Assembly: GCA_947034885.2 (NCBI GenBank)
Contig: OX344757.2
Span: forward strand, 22,376,001 to 22,440,000
Length of the DNA: 64,000 bases
Origin: Thuidium tamariscinum
Lineage: Eukaryota; Streptophyta; Bryopsida; Hypnales; Thuidiaceae
Direction: 5' to 3'
Below are positions 12,236 through 24,449 of the stretch, in pieces. Positions within the stretch are counted from its first letter, which is position 1. Each line of letters starts with the position of its first letter. A program made the position numbers and the translations under genes. The notes under the pieces are model-generated. The model saw only the letters and a list, made by a program, of their open reading frames with translations. It was not told where the DNA came from and made no database searches.

Positions 12236-12457
12236 CCCTCAAATGTTGAGCCAGACGTTTTGTGCTCAATGAATGATAAAGAATCTTTCCTTCTTGGATA
12301 GAAGAACAACTATTCATCCTCCATATTAGGGGTGGAAAGGGGAGATCTTCTACAATACTTTGACTTCCAATGAGCATATTTAGCTTATTCAAAGTAGATG
12401 ATGTCACACATTATTGACATGCATGATTTCAACAGCCACCAATCCATCCTTTAAGGG
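12236..12457 (-). mobile_element. TTAA/CCC-family element, inverted 222-bp copy
   Basis: CCCTCAAATG at the left and TTTAAGGG at the right, 222 bp. It contains the reverse complement of the neighbouring copies (AAAGAATCTTTCCTT, AACTATTCATCCTC, GGGGTGGAAAGG, TTTGACTTCCAATGAG). Flanks are TCAA and TTGG, which look like mutated TTAA. With the copies at 11.8-12.2 kb it forms a large inverted repeat. Confidence 0.7.
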
Positions 12458-13618
12458 TTGGGTTCTATAATTTTATATAACAACAGTTGCATTGTAGTTG
12501 GTGAAGCATTGAAAATTTGGACAAGCACTATCTTAGAATTTCTACATGCATCCATCTTTAGAACAAAATAACATCATTTCTATTCTATTTACATGCCAAT
12601 TTCACCATCGGGTTCACCATTTAATTTTGGTGAATTCATACACATTTTGATAAGGTTAGGAATTGAAAATTTCAAGTGGAAAAAGATAGGTACATCTATT
12701 TGCCAAAAAATAGAGGTTTATTTCCAAGTTGATGTAATCTACGTACATTATATGGTAGTGACAAATACAAAAGGGTTGAGTGGAATTGTACTAACACATT
12801 TGGCATTTAAGAATTACAAGAGGGTAGGAAAAAAAGGGGGCTCTCGTAAGTGGCTTGACTTGTTTAACCCTAAAATGCTAGAGCCTATGATCACGTGGTC
12901 AAACATGAAAGACTTCTATCATGAATGCTTCATTTTCCCATTCGAAAACGAAATGGAATTTTTCACTTTTTTATTTTTTAGAGATTAACTTAGATGTGGT
13001 GAACATGTCTTAAAAATTTTAGGATTTTTTTGAAATCTTCAAATTATTACAAATTTTAGAAGAATAAACAAAAGAAGCCATTTCAAATAAAAAACAAGCT
13101 ATTAAAATTTGGAAAATTTCTCCATTGGTGTATATTATAGTGTAGAACATTTAGCTATTTACCAAATTTCTACGTCATTCTATAATTAGAAACTTTGTAG
13201 AAGGTCCTAATAGATCAAAATTTCATATAGCTATAAAATATACAATTTTAAGAATTTTACAAAAGTTCAAATTAGAGTAAAAAGTCCAGGTATGCAATTC
13301 CCATATTATATGGACTTGATTATAATCACTTTTGGGCAAATGCATACTACGCTATGCCAAAAGTGGTGTCATTTTAGTCCATTTTTAATGGCATTTTATA
13401 AATTGGATGGATTCAATTGTCCAAAAGTTGTTGAAGATGACAAGAAAATGATTTGAAAAAAATACCATTTTAGATAAACACTTGAATGAACATTTAGTGA
13501 AGACAACATATCAAAACTTTAACTTTAAATGTATCAAATCAATCCCCAAAATTTGGTAGCAATTCTAGATAGATAATAGTCCATTTCTACAAATTTAGGT
13601 GTCTAATTCAACATGTTT
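12458..13618. other. AT-rich spacer with one unassigned open frame
   Basis: No recognisable gene. The longest open frame (12593-12988, plus strand, 131 codons) starts with ATG but has no known motif, AT-biased codons and no splice context, so it is not called as a gene. Confidence 0.4.
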
Positions 13619-13691
13619 TAACCCCTAACTACCTAGTCAACCATATATGGTCGATCTGAAATTTCAGGCCCATTTCTGAATGGGTAGTTAA

Positions 13692-14633
13692 CCCCTAAAG
13701 CCCTGAACATCGTTTTTTGAGATTATAAATTTTTGGGGCAGCTCGCTACGGATGGAGTTTTTCTTTTTTTTCTTTGAAATTTTGATACAATGTGTGACCA
13801 AGGAGTAGCTTTAAGGCCCGACAATTTTCATAACTTTTGACTTCATGGTTAAAAAGTTATGTCAGGATATGTTGTTTTCTTTACTCAGCGGGCAGCCCGG
13901 GCAGATGATAAAACTTCTTCAAAAAAACTTTTTTCTTAAAGTGAAATTTCAAATTGGTTTTGTAGGTTTATACAGACATGGGAAGATTTGAATCAATCCA
14001 TTCTGATCAATGAGTCAAAAGTTATGAAGATTTTGAGTTTGGGGTAGTTTGCGGCCAGCTACAGAATCTCTACAATACAAAAAAAATTTGAAATTCTTCA
14101 TTTAATTCAATTTTTCATATTTTTGGAAAAAAATAAAAACAGAAGGTGTAGATTGTTTATTACAACATCTTAACCATTGGGATTGAAAATTTTCAATTCC
14201 ATGAATAAAATGTTCACAATTTAGTATTTTGGCTCATTTTATACTTCTTTCTACTTACTTATTTTTTCCTATATGTTGTACAATTCCAAATGGTTTGAAA
14301 TTTTTTGAGAATGTAGCTAACTTGCATTGAAGTATGAATTCAAAGAGTAACAACCATTTTAAATTTTTTTTCACACAAATGTGACCTTGTGAAGTGCAAC
14401 TGCCCGGATTTTCGCAGGGATAAAAGAACAATTTTTGTCAATTCAAATGCTTATATCTTGCAATCTACACGGTGGAAATTTCTGAAATTTTTTCCACATG
14501 TTTACAAACTACCTTTCTACAAGATCCTACGGTTACATGAGACAAAAATCTGTTTAAAAAAAAATTGCACTTGTATTAGAAATGGCAGTTTTGGAGCATT
14601 TTTGGTGAAGACATAGTCAAAAACCTTTAGGGG
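13692..14633. mobile_element. TTAA/CCC-type element, 942 bp, nested in a larger one
   Basis: TTAA (13688-13691), CCCCTAAAG..., CTTTAGGGG, TTAA (14634-14637). The nine-base terminal inverted repeat is perfect. It sits inside a second pair of ends, TTAA-CCCCTAAC (13619-13630) and AAGGG-TTAA (14687-14695), as if inserted close to the ends of an older relative. No protein is visible. Part of the interior (about 14430-14610) matches the reverse complement of about 56360-56560. Confidence 0.7.
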
Positions 14634-14695
14634 TTAAATTCTTGTGATCGTTTTAAAAAAAAATTTGGGCAGTTTTAAGGGTTAAGTATTGAAAA

Positions 14696-17600
14696 CTTTC
14701 ATTTTTCACTGAAAAAAGTACATATTTGTTTATTGAGAGGTCTTCAAAGGCATACATGTACCATAAGTGAAGTGTAAAGCTTGCCAATTTTACTTTATTT
14801 CCTAGATTTATGCAATTTCACTTAATTTGAGATCTAAAAAATTATACATATCCATTTGCTTTGAAAATGGTCCCAATGGAAAAAACAAAGTGTTTTCATG
14901 ATCTTCACCATTGAAAATTGAAACATACAACTATTAATTTGGAGTTATTTGCAATTTCTACTTATAAAAATAATTGCATTTCAACAATTGCAAGGTAGAT
15001 TGTGTAATGAATTTAATAGATTTTCATATGAAATTAAGTTTTTTAGAAGTGCATTTTAGTGTGCTAACACTTCTTGCAGTTGTTTGTGTCACCTCCAATC
15101 CCCCAAAATATTTATATGCAAATTTGAGAAACATTGTGGGAAAAGGCAACATACTAAATATAGAAAATGTACCATAAGAGGATTTTCAGCTACTGTACAA
15201 GACTGCGAGTTCCCAAACGCTGGGAACGCATTGGGAACGCTGGGAACGTGATGCTGATGCGGTCGAGCGACTGCCACGTCAGAAAATAATAATTTTTTAT
15301 TAATTTTAATTAAATATTAAATATTTTGAAAATATTTTTTTGAAAAAAAAAAAAATTTAAATCATTTTTTTCTCTTTAATACATTCTGAAGTTTTCAAAT
15401 TTTTCAAAATTTTTTTTTTTTTCAAAATTCAAAAATTCAGACCAGCAGGGGGCTGGTCTGCAGCAGTGGGAACAATTTCGGGGAACACCCCTGAAACAAT
15501 CTCCTGGGGGCCCAGAAATCCTCTTATGTCTTCTCTCATTATAATCTCACAACTCCTATGCAATTTTGTGCTCAAAATTTGAGTAATTACTAGTAAACGA
15601 GCTCTTTAAACATCTATGCCGTTAGATTTAGGAAAAAAATCAATTTGCTTTACTAAGGATGACTACAAGTCCATGCAATTTTTTCATAGTCAAAACACAC
15701 TTGAAAAGGCTTGGGCATTTAGGGGTTAAACCTAAGCATTTTATCATATATAACCCTACTTAAATATAATTCCTTCTTTTGCAAAATATTTGAATTCTTT
15801 ATCGATCAATGAGTCTTTATGGTGAATGCTATGGACTATGACAGTATATAAAGAATCCATATAAAAGTCCTTTACAAATATGATATAAACTATTTGGAAA
15901 AGATTTCTTTTGCAATGCATAGATAATCAAGTATACAACATGAAAATGAGTCCTTTTTATATTGCACAACTTGTCTCTATTTGAAATTATAGGAATTCCA
16001 AAACATCCTACTGAATTAAGAACTGTGACAGTCCATATTGGTACAGTGTAGTATGCATCTACCCTTTTAATGCATTTTAGTCTATTATCAAAGTATATAA
16101 TTTGCTTTAATGTAGGAGATTCTTCTAGCCCTTCTAAAAAGGAATCCAAAAATGTAAGTATATATATAAATGAATATTCTTTGAGAACAATAGTGGCATT
16201 ACAAATCTAATTATATGAATTATTTTAATACATGTACCATAGGTCAAGCTATTCAACTTTGGAGGTCTTTTTTTATTAAAAATCTAATTTTAAGTGGAGA
16301 TAACTTCTTGTATGTATTTTTAAAAACTGTGTATAGGTGTTTCAATTCTTCATATATATTGTGAGTTTTTTTCTAAGATTTATGTAATGCAATATTTTCT
16401 ACATATAATTTTCTTTTAATTTGGCCTTCACCTAACTTTTTGGTCTATTTAATTTGATAAAATTTTAACAAAAGCCATCTTCTAAGACATTTTAATGCCA
16501 ATGACCCTTGCATATAATACAAGTGTTGCATACCTACGGTAAAAAGTACTTAATAAAATTTATATTATTATTTGGTTACATATTTTAAAAATATTATTTT
16601 AAAGGCTAGTGCTAAATTAAAATCAAGTGCATTAGAGGTAGGCATTGCTACATACATTAAAAAAAGTAGGCATTGCTATCGTAAACTAACAATTTGCCAA
16701 AAATTACAATAAACTTCATCAAATTGTAAATTTTTTGGTGATATCTTCAAAGATAATTAAATTTTCTTGAAATGTTTCTTACAAACTTGTGCTGCTGTGC
16801 ATCATGAATTTAAGTCTTCATACAAAAAATTGAACATAAAAATGAAATATATGGCCATAAAGTATAAATTGAGTATAAATTGAATGCATTGTCCCATTTA
16901 ATAAATATTTCAAATGCAAGGGCATTAAGATGAAACTATGTATAAAAATGATGCAACACGCCCTGTCTTGCCATTTCCTCCCTTCACCTTCCAAAAATTG
17001 AGAGTCATTGGTTTTTGTTAAAAAAATATTCCCCCTCTCTAGTGTCGTTGATCCTGAAGAACAATTTGATGTCAAATTAATTTAGTTTGAATTATGTTTT
17101 GCATGAGATGCAAATAAAAAAATTGACATTGAAGCCATTGGCCAATGAAAGGTTTTATAAGTTCACCACTTAACATTCAAAGGATTCACATTTGTCCTTA
17201 GCATTATTTGACAATTCAAATTTGTTTGAACATCTTCCATCCCTATTAGTACATGATAGTTACTCTTCTTTTTATGATTATTTTTTTTATTTTTTTTGTT
17301 GTTTTCTTGCTACCAGGATAGACAAATGCTAAAAGCTACTCTACATTTGAGAATTCAATGTGGTATAGATTTGAGTGATAAATATGTTCTTCTTTGTAAT
17401 CATTGTAGAAAGTTCAAATGTTGTAGCAATGATCTAGGGGGCAATGATCCTGTCAACAAGCAATATTTGAAGTTTTCTATTTTTGTATGCTATTTTTAAT
17501 GCAACATACTGAGTCCAAGGATTTGGTACTTTTTCTTATTGTGCAACAAGACTAAGCTCTCTATGGAAAAAGATGAAGCAACTTGAAATACAAAAAGTAG

Positions 17601-20197
17601 GCCAAAGATGAAACAAAGCACCTAAAATATTTTTGTAAGTCATTAGTTGTTATTTGCTTTTAGAAGAGCCAACTACCTATTGTTTTGTACCTTCATGAAA
17701 TTCAATAATTCTAATATCATTTTCAAAGGTAGTCAACCAACTTGCACTACAATGTCATGTTAGGCAATTTGCATCATTGCATGTAGTGTTTGGAGGTGAA
17801 TAAGAAGATTTAGGATTCGACAATTTCTAACTTGATTTGTAGGCTTCCATATAAATGCTTTCAATTGGATTGTGGTGGAATGAAATGCTTATGAATTTTG
17901 AATAAGGAATTTAATATTAGAGTGTGTTTGAAATTTTGAATGTTGCCATTTTAGAATTGTATTATTATTTTTTGGTTGTCTTTCTTACTCTTGTTATTAA
18001 TGCTTTCTAATTCACCTATTTTTGTATTTATGATGCTTTCTTCTTCACTTGTAGATAGTTTAGGAGTCCAAAAGGGAGAGCAAAGGAAAAAGAGATAGGA
18101 GATTGAAGACAAAGTTGTTGAGGAAATTAGGGTTTTGGATTGAATGTAAATGTTTTATGTTCAATAGAAAAATGGGTAGTATACTCCTTTTAAAATATAT
18201 GTAAAAGTTTTACAACCAATGAAAAAATTGACACATGTGCCCTTTTTATAAGTCATATATGGTTTTTATTGTTTTTGATATAGTGTCACTAAGTCTTCAG
18301 AAGAGGTAGTAATTGCCTAGCTATAAAACAATGGTTCATATTGCAACCTAAAGTCTTTATACAATTATTAATACATTCCCATATTCTCAATTCCAAAAAA
18401 ATATTTAAAATATTAACAATTTGACAGATGTACATACAAATGGTATTGGTTCTCACAATCTTTGTCCTTTGAGGATTTTTAAAATGTAAATTTCCTTCAA
18501 TTTTTGCATACAACAATTTGAAATGATGTATACCAATATGCCAAGGTACAAAAAAAAAATTTTGGAGTTCTAAGAATAAATTGACAAACAATAAAGTATT
18601 TCCAATTCATTCAACAAAACCAAGTTTTAAACATGACTAACTTTGAAATTAATTTTCTTTCAATGTAGGAAGCTATAAATTTTTGACTCTGGGACTTCAA
18701 CTAGTCATACCTAAGATGTTTGATCTATGGTTTAGGTCTAGCAGTAAGATCAAATTTTGGATATTTTTCTTGCATTGGACATAAGGTTTTGGTCATCAAA
18801 ACTCGCAATCTCACTTTCAAACTTGATAGAGATATATGCACACTCTAACACAAACCCTAGAATAATTGTTAGTTTGTACAAATCTAATATATTATCACAT
18901 TACATAGAGTGCATAATTCACTGAAGGCATAGCCATATAACTAATATACATATTGTTCAGTAAGAACATTTGGATGAATGCATGGTTTGGTGTTTCACTA
19001 TTTGTCACTAGTTGATTCACTAGTCAAGAAAGGAAAGCCATTTAAAGAGAGCCTTTATAAGTCTACATATACATATTTAAAGATAGAATTCATAAATGGT
19101 CAATTGGAAAACATGCCCACTTAGAAATTTAAATATACTATGCAAAAAATTAAAATTAAAAATTAAAAAAATTAAATCCATAAGAAAATGACTTCCAAAA
19201 ATTGAACCTAATTTCACTCTATAAACATATGTAATGATATGAAATACAACGATATTGGCACCAATGGATTCATTTTTAGATGAAGAATGTTCTCATTTAC
19301 TCATACATTAGTCACTATAAACCATTTCTATTTATTTGTATTTAAAAAAAAGTCCATATGACTGTATACAATTAATTGTTGTAACAGTCCATATATTTAT
19401 CTTTGAGAGTCAATAATTCAATGTTGATAGACATTGGTTGTCAAAATAAATACATGGATGTTTTTTTAACCAAATTATTACTTTTTATCCAAAAATAGAA
19501 TTAAAAAATATTGTACTTTGTGAGATATTTACATTGAAATGCATACATTTCTTTGAAATTGACCTTGTGACACGGTTATTGAGACACCAAAACATGCATC
19601 TACCCATTTGCACTCTCACAAAGAAGAAGTGGTTGAAACATAGATGGTCAGGATTGAGCTATGTTTTTTAACCTACCATTTTTCACTAACTAAATAGAAA
19701 AGCCTAACAACTTGCCAAACTTTGAACTTTGAACATAAACCTACAACTGCCACTTGAATCATCAATGAGCCTTTATTTTGGAGCTTTATTAAGATGGGAG
19801 TGTCAATTGTAGAATTGAGAAGAAACAAGAGTATAATAGGACCGGGGAATGAATGCTTCAAGAGTTATACACATTCAATTGAGCAATTGCAAGAATTTAC
19901 AGGTCTACGTGGGACCAACCAACTAATTTCCAACCAATTAGCACTACTTTCCGCCTTGCCCAAGTTCTTTTTTCCTTCTATATTTCATGTAAGATTATTG
20001 TAGATGCTTTAAGAGTAAAGTCACATGTAAGGGCCTCTTCACACTAAGACCAATTGAATTTTCAAAATTTGATTGGCAGAGCTAAAATTTGGGACTTTGG
20101 ATTTCTTACTATGTCCTAAGGCAAAAGTCTTCATGCACTTTCAGGCAATGATGCTAGTATACAAGCACAAAAATGCAAGAACATATATACAAGTATA
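14696..20197. other. AT-rich spacer without recognisable genes
   Basis: Long, strongly AT-rich stretch. It holds the CATAAGAGGATTT-ended element at 15173-15528 and, shortly after it, an isolated TTTAGGGGTTAA end (15719-15729) of the TTAA/CCC type. A short direct duplication of GTAGGCATTGCTA lies near 16.64-16.68 kb. Open frames in it are short, AT-biased and unrelated to known proteins. A sequence AAGGGCCTCTTCACAC near 20.03 kb resembles the end of the element at 41354 but no partner end was found. Confidence 0.5.
15173..15528. mobile_element. MITE-like element with CATAAGAGGATTT ends, 356 bp
   Basis: Left end CATAAGAGGATTTT, right end GAAATCCTCTTATG: a 12-13-base terminal inverted repeat. 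Inside are GGGAACGCTGGGAACG-type short repeats, an AT-rich core, and an imperfect hairpin around GACCAGCAGGGGGCTGGTC. The reverse complement of its right half aligns with 38853-38960. Target-site duplication not clear. Confidence 0.65.
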
Positions 20198-20300
20198 AGG
20201 TGGGTACACTCAAAAGTGCTAGAAATTGGTATTGTGCCTATTTATTATTAGATTGTTCAAATTTTCATATAGTCTTAGTAGCAAGTGGGTCTAGCAAAAA
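20198..20300. mobile_element. Decayed copy of the AGGTAGGTACACCC MITE
   Basis: AGGTGGGTACACTCAAAAG followed by TTGTGCCTA, TTGTTCAAATTTT and ATAGTCTTAGTAGCAAGTG matches, in order, the left part of the copy at 29636-29907. TA precedes it. The remainder is too diverged to delimit. Confidence 0.55.
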
Positions 20301-22108
20301 TGAAGACCAAACTAGGGCTCTTATTTCCAATTATTGTTTAGAATATGAAAAGAAGAGCAAAAATGATTGTTTGACTTTCTAATCTATATTTTCACCATTT
20401 CATATCTATAAAATATTATACATGAGACAAGTTGGGGCTTGAATTTGGGACTTAGGTCTTTATACTATAAAATCCCAAGTCTCACATTTAATATATTTTA
20501 TTCACTATTGAAAACCCAAAGAAGTTGGAATTTAGCCTTGACTTAGAATTTAGAGAGTCTAGATTTGGAACATAGTGTTAACTGGTCATAAGCCCATCTC
20601 CATCATTGTCCTTGTATCTTTCTATCTTGACATGTCCTTACAATAATGGGAAAAATAAAGTAGGCCAATGATGTGTACTCATCCAAGAAGACTAAATAAA
20701 ATTAGAATCTCTTTCAAGATTTTCTAAATTTCAAGAATTTTTCAAGGAAAAAGCTATAAAGAAGAAGGAGAAGAATTGAACATTGTCTTTCTATTTTGGA
20801 TTTAAAAGAAGAAAGAAAGGATCATGTGAAGTAGGAAGACATTACCACCTTCAATAGTCCAACATTATTCTAGACATTATTTTAGAAGTCCTAGCTTAGA
20901 TGTTGGTTCATATGATTTTTGATGTAGTCATCTTATCACAAGTACAAATTAATACTGAGAGCTTGGTCAAAACTTAGAAATGATGGAGGGACATTCAAAA
21001 TCTTGCAAAGGCCTTTTAATTTGCAACTTCTAGATTTGCATACAATTTCACCTCATTTCATCTTAATGTAGTCAAAATTATACAAGGGTTTATATTGTGA
21101 CAAGTCAATATGGAGTTTGACCTCATTAATTAGCTCCCAAATGTAAGAGAATAGACCCCAATAGGAATAACAATGAAAAGCTTAGAGTTTTTTTATTTGC
21201 CCATCTAAAAAGGCGTCTTTTGTTTCTTAAAAATGAATTGACTAAAATATATTTGAATTTTTTGGGGGGTTTCCATTTAATTGCAAAAAATATTGTGAAC
21301 CCAATAAGTCTAATTATATGCAATGACCAAAGAGTGACATCTTACTTTGACCTATAGCAAATCATCAAATGTGGTCCATTGCAACATTGTGCACAAAACC
21401 TATTGATTTGAGGAATTGAATCTTTGTTGGTGGGACATGTTTAATAATATGACAATTCATGTAATTGAGATTTTCATGTCTTTTTGTCTATCAATGCACA
21501 TACACAATTAAAAATATTAGAAATCATAGGCAAGGTAGGACTGTAGGAGGTCGATAAACTAATTGGAGTTTAAGTGCATCCCTTCTTTAGGAACAAGTTA
21601 CATATTCCTTGAAATATCTATTACTATCATTGATGACATAGGTAGGCTTAAAAAGGAACATGGTCCTTCTACCTTAAAAACTTTTGTATACCATATCCAT
21701 CATATCTATTACTTGGAAATGAATAATTTTTGCATGCTCTAAAACCATCTTAGCTAGTGGACACAACAGCATGGAAGAAGGAATGGTTCTAACTAGACTA
21801 GTTCTTGTCAATAGGTTCAATTTCAATTTTTGGTCTAAAAAAGCCTAGGACATATGACAAACTAAAGACAAGTTTGTAACTTTCAAACTTTGCACTGCCA
21901 ATGAGCACAAAGGGTTTGGGGATAAAGGAGTGCATAAATACCTTTGGGTTGAATATTCATTCATTCATTTTTTGAACAACTCACAACCCAAGATATTTTC
22001 TTGAATCAAGGTTGCCGTTACAAGGATGCTTTGTGGGGATCCATGCAAAGTAAACTACCCCATACGAGGTCAAATGAGAGCAAGCCTATTGTGAACAAAA
22101 TTATATTA
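20301..22108. other. AT-rich spacer
   Basis: No gene, RNA gene or clear repeat boundary seen. Open frames are short and AT-biased. Confidence 0.4.
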
Positions 22109-22382
22109 AGGTAGGTACACCCAAAATGGCACCTAACCTTAAAGGGCCCTACACAACGTGCATACATTTTCAAAATCAGTCATGTACCCAAACTGTAGAT
22201 GGCGCTTTCAGAAACACACTTTGACTGTTAATAACTTTTACATACGGTATCCAAATCCACTATTCTTTGGTGCATTGGAACATGCTTTCACTCACCAACA
22301 AGACTGTAAAAAATTTCTGAACAACGTAATAACAGGAACTAGGCACAGTATGAAAAATTGGTGCTTTTGGGTGTACCTACCT
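22109..22382. mobile_element. TA-flanked MITE (Tc1/mariner-like ends), 274 bp
   Basis: Terminal inverted repeat AGGTAGGTACACCCAAAA / TTTTGGGTGTACCTACCT, flanked on both sides by TA (22107-22108 and 22383-22384). The TA duplication and short size fit a Stowaway-type non-autonomous element. An inverted copy, about 90% identical by eye, lies at 29636-29907. Confidence 0.8.
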
Positions 22383-22672
22383 TAGTGGTGTACACTCAAG
22401 TTTTAAAATGTTCACCACTAATATAATTTTGCCCACAATAGGCTTTCTCCCAATTAACCTGCATGGGGTAGTACCTTTAGTGTCCCTGTGAGGTTATAGA
22501 ATTTATGGAAATTAAAAAGTAGTCCACACAGTTCCCTCTGCTCCAAGCCCTCCCCCCTTTCAACATCATTTCAATATTCTCAATAACATCCCCCAAATAA
22601 AGGAAACATCCCGCCAGTACCAACAGGCAACAGGATGAAGGTAATGTAATTTGACATGGTAAAATCATTTGA

Positions 22673-23799
22673 CCCGTAAACATTCAGAGTCTTCTTGAGA
22701 ATTGATGATTTGGGAAAAATCATTGTAAAGCACGATTTGGAAGAATATTTTGGAATTCACATACAAATATAAGTTGTAGATTTTGAGTTCTAGATTCTAT
22801 CCATGCTATTAAATTCATCAATGCTACCACAAATATTTGTCTATAAATTTTCGGAAAGGAAAAATTCAAAATTTCGTCTAAATTCAATTACAGACAGAAT
22901 ATTGTCATTTTTGGAGTAAATTTTGCTAGAATGGATTTGAGATGAGGTTCTTTTGATATGATGATTTTTGACATTTTTGAATCTATGACCTCATTTTTGC
23001 AAATCCAATCTTGAACTAGGGCTAATGCAATTTTGGCTTGGTAAACCACTTGACCTGCTTCTACATTTTTAGTTTTAGAAAAATATGTACTCTTGTAACA
23101 CCAAATCAAACCATTAGATAGGACAAAAACTTGATAAAGTATCTCCAAAAATTAAGATGACTATCACTCATACAATAATGAGAAAGAAAATTGAATTTCA
23201 ATCTATTAACTCTGAAGTGCGATGATGTCCAATTTCTCAACGATGAATAGATTTAAAATTACTTTTTTGTCTCGTTACTACTTGGATGGAAGTCATCCTA
23301 ATTTTTAGAAATTCTTTATGAAGTTTTTGTTCTATCCAAGGGTTGGATTTGGTACTATTAGAATACATAATTTTTTTGAATTACAAATGAGGAAGCATGT
23401 CAAGTGATTGACTTGCATTGACTATAGTTCAAAACCAAATTTGCAAAAATGAGGTCATAGAATTAAAAAACAAAAAGATTTCAAAAAATCACCATATGAA
23501 GGGAACCTCATTTCAAACCCACTCCAACAAGTTTTACTTGAAAAATGATAATATTTTGCTTGTAATTGAATTTGAAGGGATTTTGAAATTTTTGTTTTAG
23601 AATTTATACAAAAATATTGGTGAAAGGATTGGAGAATCTAACCATACAAATGGAATCTAAAACTCAAAATTTACAACTTTTGTTTGTATCACAATCCCAA
23701 AATATTCTTCCAAATATTCTTCCAAATAGTACTTTATAATGATTTTTCCCAAATTGTCAATTCTGGACATGATTCTAGACGCTCTAGGGTTAATCATCC
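22673..23799. mobile_element. TTAA/CCC-type element with long inverted-repeat arms, 1127 bp
   Basis: Left end TTGA-CCCGTAAAC, right end CTCTAGGG-TTAA (23800-23803). Arms of about 400 bp (roughly 22690-23110 and 23370-23775) are inverted copies, about 75% identical by eye, sharing ATTTGGGAAAAATCATT, TTTGGAAGAATATTT and CTATGACCTCATTTTTGCAA. The middle spacer is about 260 bp. Open frames across the arms are repeat shadows, not genes. Confidence 0.75.
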
Positions 23800-23803
23800 A
23801 GAA

Positions 23804-24449
23804 ATTGGACATCAGAGCACTTCAGGGTAACTGAATGAACCTGAGTAATGGCTTGTGCCCCCGTGATCACTTTCAATCAATACTGTCACTATTTCTATTT
23901 TCTCAATAGTAATGCCTTTTCATTTTAACAATGCTCCAATTATTTGTATGCAAGGCATAAGCACCCAGTAATTCCATTGTGTGACATGATGTAAATCCTG
24001 TAATCCTGTCAATGCTACTCATTGCCCGTTCATGTTTCTCTTTCATTTATGCACTTCCCCAATTTACCTCATTGCAAAGACGAGACGTACTTGAATCCAT
24101 TGTGAAAACTGAAATCCTGCAATTTTGCACCATAACCCGAGCTGCCACAAGCAGCAGGAGACCCAGGTATTATGGGTTTATCACACAATCAGAATGCAGA
24201 AACATGCAATGGAATCTGTTGACAATTTCAAATACGCAAGTCTTCTTTGATGATCAATTGATCAATTAAAAAAGAGTTTTGAACAAACAGCTAATTACAG
24301 GAAGAAACATTTCCCAGTGATTCACAAGGCATTGGTCCACGTCAAGCAATGCAAAAATATTCAGAGCCTAAAAGAATGAGATTACGCAGGTGAAAGGCTG
24401 GGAGCAGAGAAATGTGGAAATTGACGTCTCAGCCTTGGAAAGTTTTCAG
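23804..24449. other. 3' flank of the FAM185A-like gene
   Basis: Moderately AT-rich sequence downstream of the minus-strand stop at 24450. Probable 3' UTR to about 24300. The open frame 24012-24269 on the plus strand shows no recognisable product. Confidence 0.4.

Noticed and set aside
12860..12875. TTTAACCCTAAAATGC as another TTAA/CCC element end
   Set aside because: No partner end in the right orientation and no shared subterminal sequence; probably chance in AT-rich DNA.
12593..12988. 131-codon open frame
   Set aside because: ATG-initiated but AT-biased, with no motif, in a repeat-rich spacer; kept only as a note.
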